Assembly: GCF_949628215.1 (NCBI RefSeq)
Contig: NC_134276.1
Coordinates: forward strand, 131,192,125 to 131,256,124
From: Phalacrocorax aristotelis
Lineage: Eukaryota > Chordata > Aves > Suliformes > Phalacrocoracidae
Direction: 5' to 3'
Length of the DNA: 64,000 nucleotides
Each line of letters starts with the position of its first letter. The first letter of the stretch is position 1. The position numbers and the translations under genes are program-made. The notes below the pieces were generated by a model. That model was not told where the DNA came from. It did no database searches and worked only from the letters and a program-made list of their open reading frames with translations. Below, piece by piece: positions 62,501 through 64,000 of this stretch.

Positions 62501-63901
62501 TCTACCGAGCATGTCTAACCGAGACACCTTTCTTCTTTCTGCTTTAGTTTTTCCTCTCTCTGTATGGACACAAGCTGCCAGTGCTGTGTATGGACATCTC
62601 CTCTGTAAGTATCATTAGGGCTGTGTGTTAGGTGGGACCGTGGTGATCGGGATGACTGTGAGAACCTCTGCTGGCAGTAAGGCCTCTAGGGCAATGCTTT
62701 CTTGTCACCTCCTTCCTCTCAACTTAGCAGTTTCTTGATGGGACACAGCAAGCCCCTCTTTATCCCACAGTCATGGGAGGGGTCGTGGAGTAGTGGTTGT
62801 GACAGAACTGAACAGGGCATTTTGTGAGTGAGTGGAAATCAAAATGCTGCGGTGGTTCCCTATACTCTTCTTAAGAAGCACAGCCTGCTCTCTGCTACAG
62901 TTACTGTGTGAGAGAAACCTGAATTCTTCGTTAGTGGCAGCAGAGAGCAAGTGCTGAGGTGGAGCAGCCTCTTCATGCCTGTTCATACTTGGGCTGCATC
63001 TTGCTCTGGGCTGTCCTTGGAATGCAGCTCATTGAAAGCCAAAAATGTCCAGATACAGCTAAGGTCTTAAGTGCCTGCAGAGGCTCAGAAAAAAGCCAGG
63101 ATGCTGGCAGTGGGCTGTGCCAGTACCACAAGCATGGGCCACCCTGATGAGAGGAGGTGCAGGGATCAGGAGTGCATGTTTCAGGAGCCAGGTATGTGAC
63201 TACTCAACACTACTTAGTCACTGGTTCAGCAGCAATTCCTCATGGGGCTGCCAGCCAGCTTCCCACACCCTCCTCTTTGTTGCTCTGTAGGATGGGACTC
63301 TAATTGCAACTGGCTCTGCTGACAGGAATGTGAAGATTTGGGGCTTGGATTTTGGGGATTGTCACCGCTCTCTCTTTGCCCACGATGACAGGTCAGTCAA
63401 ATCCTACAGCATCTCTGGGCTGTGGGCTACCTTATCTCCAAGGGGTTGTGATACAGCAATAACCCTTTTGTCCAGCATAGGATGGGGGAGGTCTGCAGTG
63501 TTCTCCAAGTGGGTGAATTTGAGCCTTTTTCTCTTCCAGTGTGATGTATCTGCAGTTTGTGGCAAAGTCCCATCTCTTCTTCACAGCTGGGAAGGACAGC
63601 AAGATTAAGCAGTGGGATGCAGATAAATTTGAGCACATCCAGACACTGGAGGTAGGAAGTTGTGGAGGCTGTTAGAAGGAAGCATTATCCCTGCATGAGC
63701 AGCACTTCCCTCAGGGGCTGGGAGCTGGGTGGTGGTCGTGTCTTACCTCTTCTGTCTACCATGCAGGGGCATCACCAGGAGGTGTGGTGTTTGGCTCTCA
63801 GTCCCAATGGAGACTATGTGGTGTCAGCATCCCATGACAAGTCCCTGCGCCTCTGGGAAAGGACGAGGGAGCCACTTGTTTTGGAAGAGGAGAGGGAGAT
63901 G
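50023..63901 (+). CDS. WDR3: WD repeat-containing protein 3 (Utp12/Dip2 homologue), 18 exons, 3' end outside the window
   Basis: WDR3 is the vertebrate counterpart of yeast Utp12/Dip2, a nucleolar subunit of the UTP-B complex in the small-subunit processome, needed for pre-18S rRNA processing. Coding segments are 50023-50193, 51199-51408, 51831-51949, 53585-53663, 53999-54094, 54523-54633, 55677-55778, 55898-55995, 56924-57019, 57345-57575, 58409-58502, 58875-58976, 61306-61391, 61838-61973, 62548-62604, 63291-63391, 63540-63651 and 63767-63901. All have GT-AG introns and consistent phases, giving 712 residues of about 940. The protein starts [10 protein letters not shown] with a strong Kozak context (gccgccATGG). 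WD-repeat blade ends recur (VIVWD, VKWWD, LRVWD, VKIWN, VKIWG, IKQWD, LRLWE), consistent with two tandem propellers. A charged insert and a lysine-rich segment lie near residues 226-360. The C-terminal Utp12 domain is missing only because the window ends. Confidence 0.97.
51199..51408 (+). CDS. WDR3: WDR3 coding exon 2 (residues 58-127)
   Basis: 70 codons in phase 0, containing [20 protein letters not shown] and [20 protein letters not shown], ending SGSK. Acceptor aaattgcag, donor gtgagg. It contributes WD blades near the start of the first propeller. Confidence 0.97.
51831..51949 (+). CDS. WDR3: WDR3 coding exon 3 (residues 128-166)
   Basis: 119 bases, reading [20 protein letters not shown] then [19 protein letters not shown]. 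Acceptor ctgttccag, donor gtgagc, ending in phase 2. Confidence 0.97.
51950..53584 (+). other. WDR3: WDR3 intron 3, no further feature
   Basis: A 1.6-kb AT-rich intron. I see no CR1 fragment, snoRNA box pair or extra exon. It ends in a long pyrimidine tract and ttccag. Confidence 0.7.
53585..53663 (+). CDS. WDR3: WDR3 coding exon 4 (residues 167-193)
   Basis: 79 bases, reading [20 protein letters not shown] then LVGHRTE. Acceptor ctttgttccag, donor gtaaag. It contains a blade end VKWWD and the next blade's GH start. Confidence 0.97.
53999..54094 (+). CDS. WDR3: WDR3 coding exon 5 (residues 194-225)
   Basis: 32 codons in phase 0, from [20 protein letters not shown] to [11 protein letters not shown]. 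Acceptor ctctggacag, donor gtaaga. A complete WD blade end is visible. Confidence 0.97.
54523..54633 (+). CDS. WDR3: WDR3 coding exon 6 (residues 226-262, charged insert)
   Basis: 37 codons, mostly acidic and lysine-rich, from [20 protein letters not shown] to LDESPEE. Acceptor ccgtgaacag, donor gtaagc. This low-complexity insert between blades is the least conserved part of the protein. Confidence 0.95.
55677..55778 (+). CDS. WDR3: WDR3 coding exon 7 (residues 263-296)
   Basis: 34 codons, reading [20 protein letters not shown] then [14 protein letters not shown]. Acceptor ctttccctatag, donor gtaagt. The polypeptide returns to the propeller fold here. Confidence 0.96.
55898..55995 (+). CDS. 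WDR3: WDR3 coding exon 8 (residues 297-328, lysine-rich)
   Basis: 98 bases, from [20 protein letters not shown] into a highly basic [14 protein letters not shown] segment. Acceptor ctgtctctag, donor gtaagt. The basic run could serve as a nuclear or nucleolar targeting signal; that role is inferred. Confidence 0.96.
56924..57019 (+). CDS. WDR3: WDR3 coding exon 9 (residues 329-360)
   Basis: 96 bases, containing [20 protein letters not shown] and [13 protein letters not shown]. Acceptor gacgtttctag. A second AG four bases on (tagacag) would break the frame, so the first is used. Donor gtgagt. Confidence 0.94.
57345..57575 (+). CDS. WDR3: WDR3 coding exon 10 (residues 361-437)
   Basis: 231 bases, the longest coding exon in the window, containing [20 protein letters not shown] and [20 protein letters not shown], ending SVKIWNR. 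Acceptor atcaaacag, donor gtagac. It starts the second propeller. Confidence 0.97.
58409..58502 (+). CDS. WDR3: WDR3 coding exon 11 (residues 438-469)
   Basis: 94 bases, reading [20 protein letters not shown] then [11 protein letters not shown]. Acceptor tttgtccacag, donor gtaaat. Confidence 0.97.
58875..58976 (+). CDS. WDR3: WDR3 coding exon 12 (residues 470-503)
   Basis: 34 codons, reading [20 protein letters not shown] then [14 protein letters not shown]. Acceptor ctctctctgcag, donor gtaact. It spans one blade end and the next HDG turn. Confidence 0.97.
58977..61305 (+). other. WDR3: WDR3 intron 12, containing a 27-base T run
   Basis: A 2.3-kb intron. The only notable content is the uninterrupted T run at 59552-59578. 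No CR1 end, snoRNA or extra exon was recognised. Confidence 0.7.
59552..59578 (+). repeat. WDR3: Poly(T) run, 27 bases
   Basis: 27 uninterrupted T within WDR3 intron 12. Read on the minus strand this is a poly(A) run immediately after an open stretch (59579-59853), so an A-tailed retroposed fragment is possible but not shown. Confidence 0.9.
61306..61391 (+). CDS. WDR3: WDR3 coding exon 13 (residues 504-531)
   Basis: 86 bases, reading [20 protein letters not shown] then KDESSVQK. Acceptor ttttcccctgcag, donor gtgaga, ending in phase 2. Confidence 0.97.
61838..61973 (+). CDS. WDR3: WDR3 coding exon 14 (residues 532-577)
   Basis: 136 bases, containing [20 protein letters not shown] and [20 protein letters not shown]. 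Acceptor ctgttgccag, donor gtgcat, a weak +3 position compared with the other donors. Confidence 0.97.
62548..62604 (+). CDS. WDR3: WDR3 coding exon 15 (residues 578-596)
   Basis: 19 codons, [19 protein letters not shown], in phase 0. Acceptor ttctgctttag, donor gtaagt. It supplies the GH and MDIS elements of one blade. Confidence 0.96.
63291..63391 (+). CDS. WDR3: WDR3 coding exon 16 (residues 597-629)
   Basis: 101 bases, reading [20 protein letters not shown] then [13 protein letters not shown]. Acceptor tgctctgtag, donor gtcagt, ending in phase 2. Confidence 0.97.
63540..63651 (+). CDS. WDR3: WDR3 coding exon 17 (residues 630-667)
   Basis: 112 bases, reading [20 protein letters not shown] then [18 protein letters not shown]. 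Acceptor tttctcttccag, donor gtagga. Confidence 0.97.
63767..63901 (+). CDS. WDR3: WDR3 coding exon 18 (residues 668-712), last one in the window
   Basis: 45 codons, from [20 protein letters not shown] through [20 protein letters not shown] to EREM. Acceptor ctaccatgcag, donor gtaaga. It ends the visible propeller and enters the helical linker toward the Utp12 domain, which lies beyond 64000. Confidence 0.97.
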
Positions 63902-64000
63902 GTAAGAGCTGCATCCTTCCTTCCTGTCAGAGACAACTTTCAGACCTGTTTCTTCCTCAGAAGGCACATTCTTCATTTTTCACTGTAGAAGTCTGGCTCC

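Overview
This window is vertebrate nuclear DNA, almost certainly from a bird. The evidence is spliced genes with GT-AG introns, CpG-island promoters, and several CR1 LINE copies of the avian type; a crocodilian or turtle is less likely. I cannot name the species. Two protein-coding genes are supported, both recognised by exon-by-exon reading of conserved vertebrate proteins. They stand head to head: GDAP2 on the minus strand (about 23.0-49.8 kb) and the first part of WDR3 on the plus strand (about 49.8 kb to beyond the right edge). This is the same arrangement as human chromosome 1p12.

Left third (1 to about 23.0 kb): no protein-coding gene could be supported. It is intergenic sequence with homopolymer runs, two CR1 3'-end fragments pointing away from each other (5.87-6.47 kb), and an orphan CpG island at 8.23-8.50 kb followed by a possible splice donor. 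By vertebrate synteny this is the interval between TENT5C and GDAP2, but no TENT5C coding sequence is seen here.

Middle (23.0-49.8 kb): all 13 coding exons of GDAP2 were assembled with consistent splice phases, giving a 495-residue protein (human is 497). It has an N-terminal macro domain and a C-terminal CRAL-TRIO/SEC14 domain. Its introns carry a 1.56-kb decayed CR1 with recognisable reverse-transcriptase remains (26.76-28.32 kb), a short CR1 tail (25.55-25.64 kb) and a much older degenerate CR1-like copy (about 39.47-40.15 kb). The predicted 5' leader contains a 31-codon upstream ORF in frame with the main start.

Right part (49.68 kb to end): a GC-rich bidirectional promoter of at most about 345 bp separates the two genes. 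It holds a CACGTG E-box, ETS-type CTTCCGG sites and a GC box. WDR3 follows with 18 coding exons encoding residues 1-712 of roughly 940. These cover most of the two tandem WD40 propellers of this UTP-B/SSU-processome protein; the C-terminal Utp12 domain lies outside the window. The two genes share a promoter but have unrelated known roles (ribosome biogenesis versus a macro/SEC14 protein linked to ataxia). I found no new biological system; the most useful leads are the orphan CpG island, the GDAP2 uORF and the details of the shared promoter.
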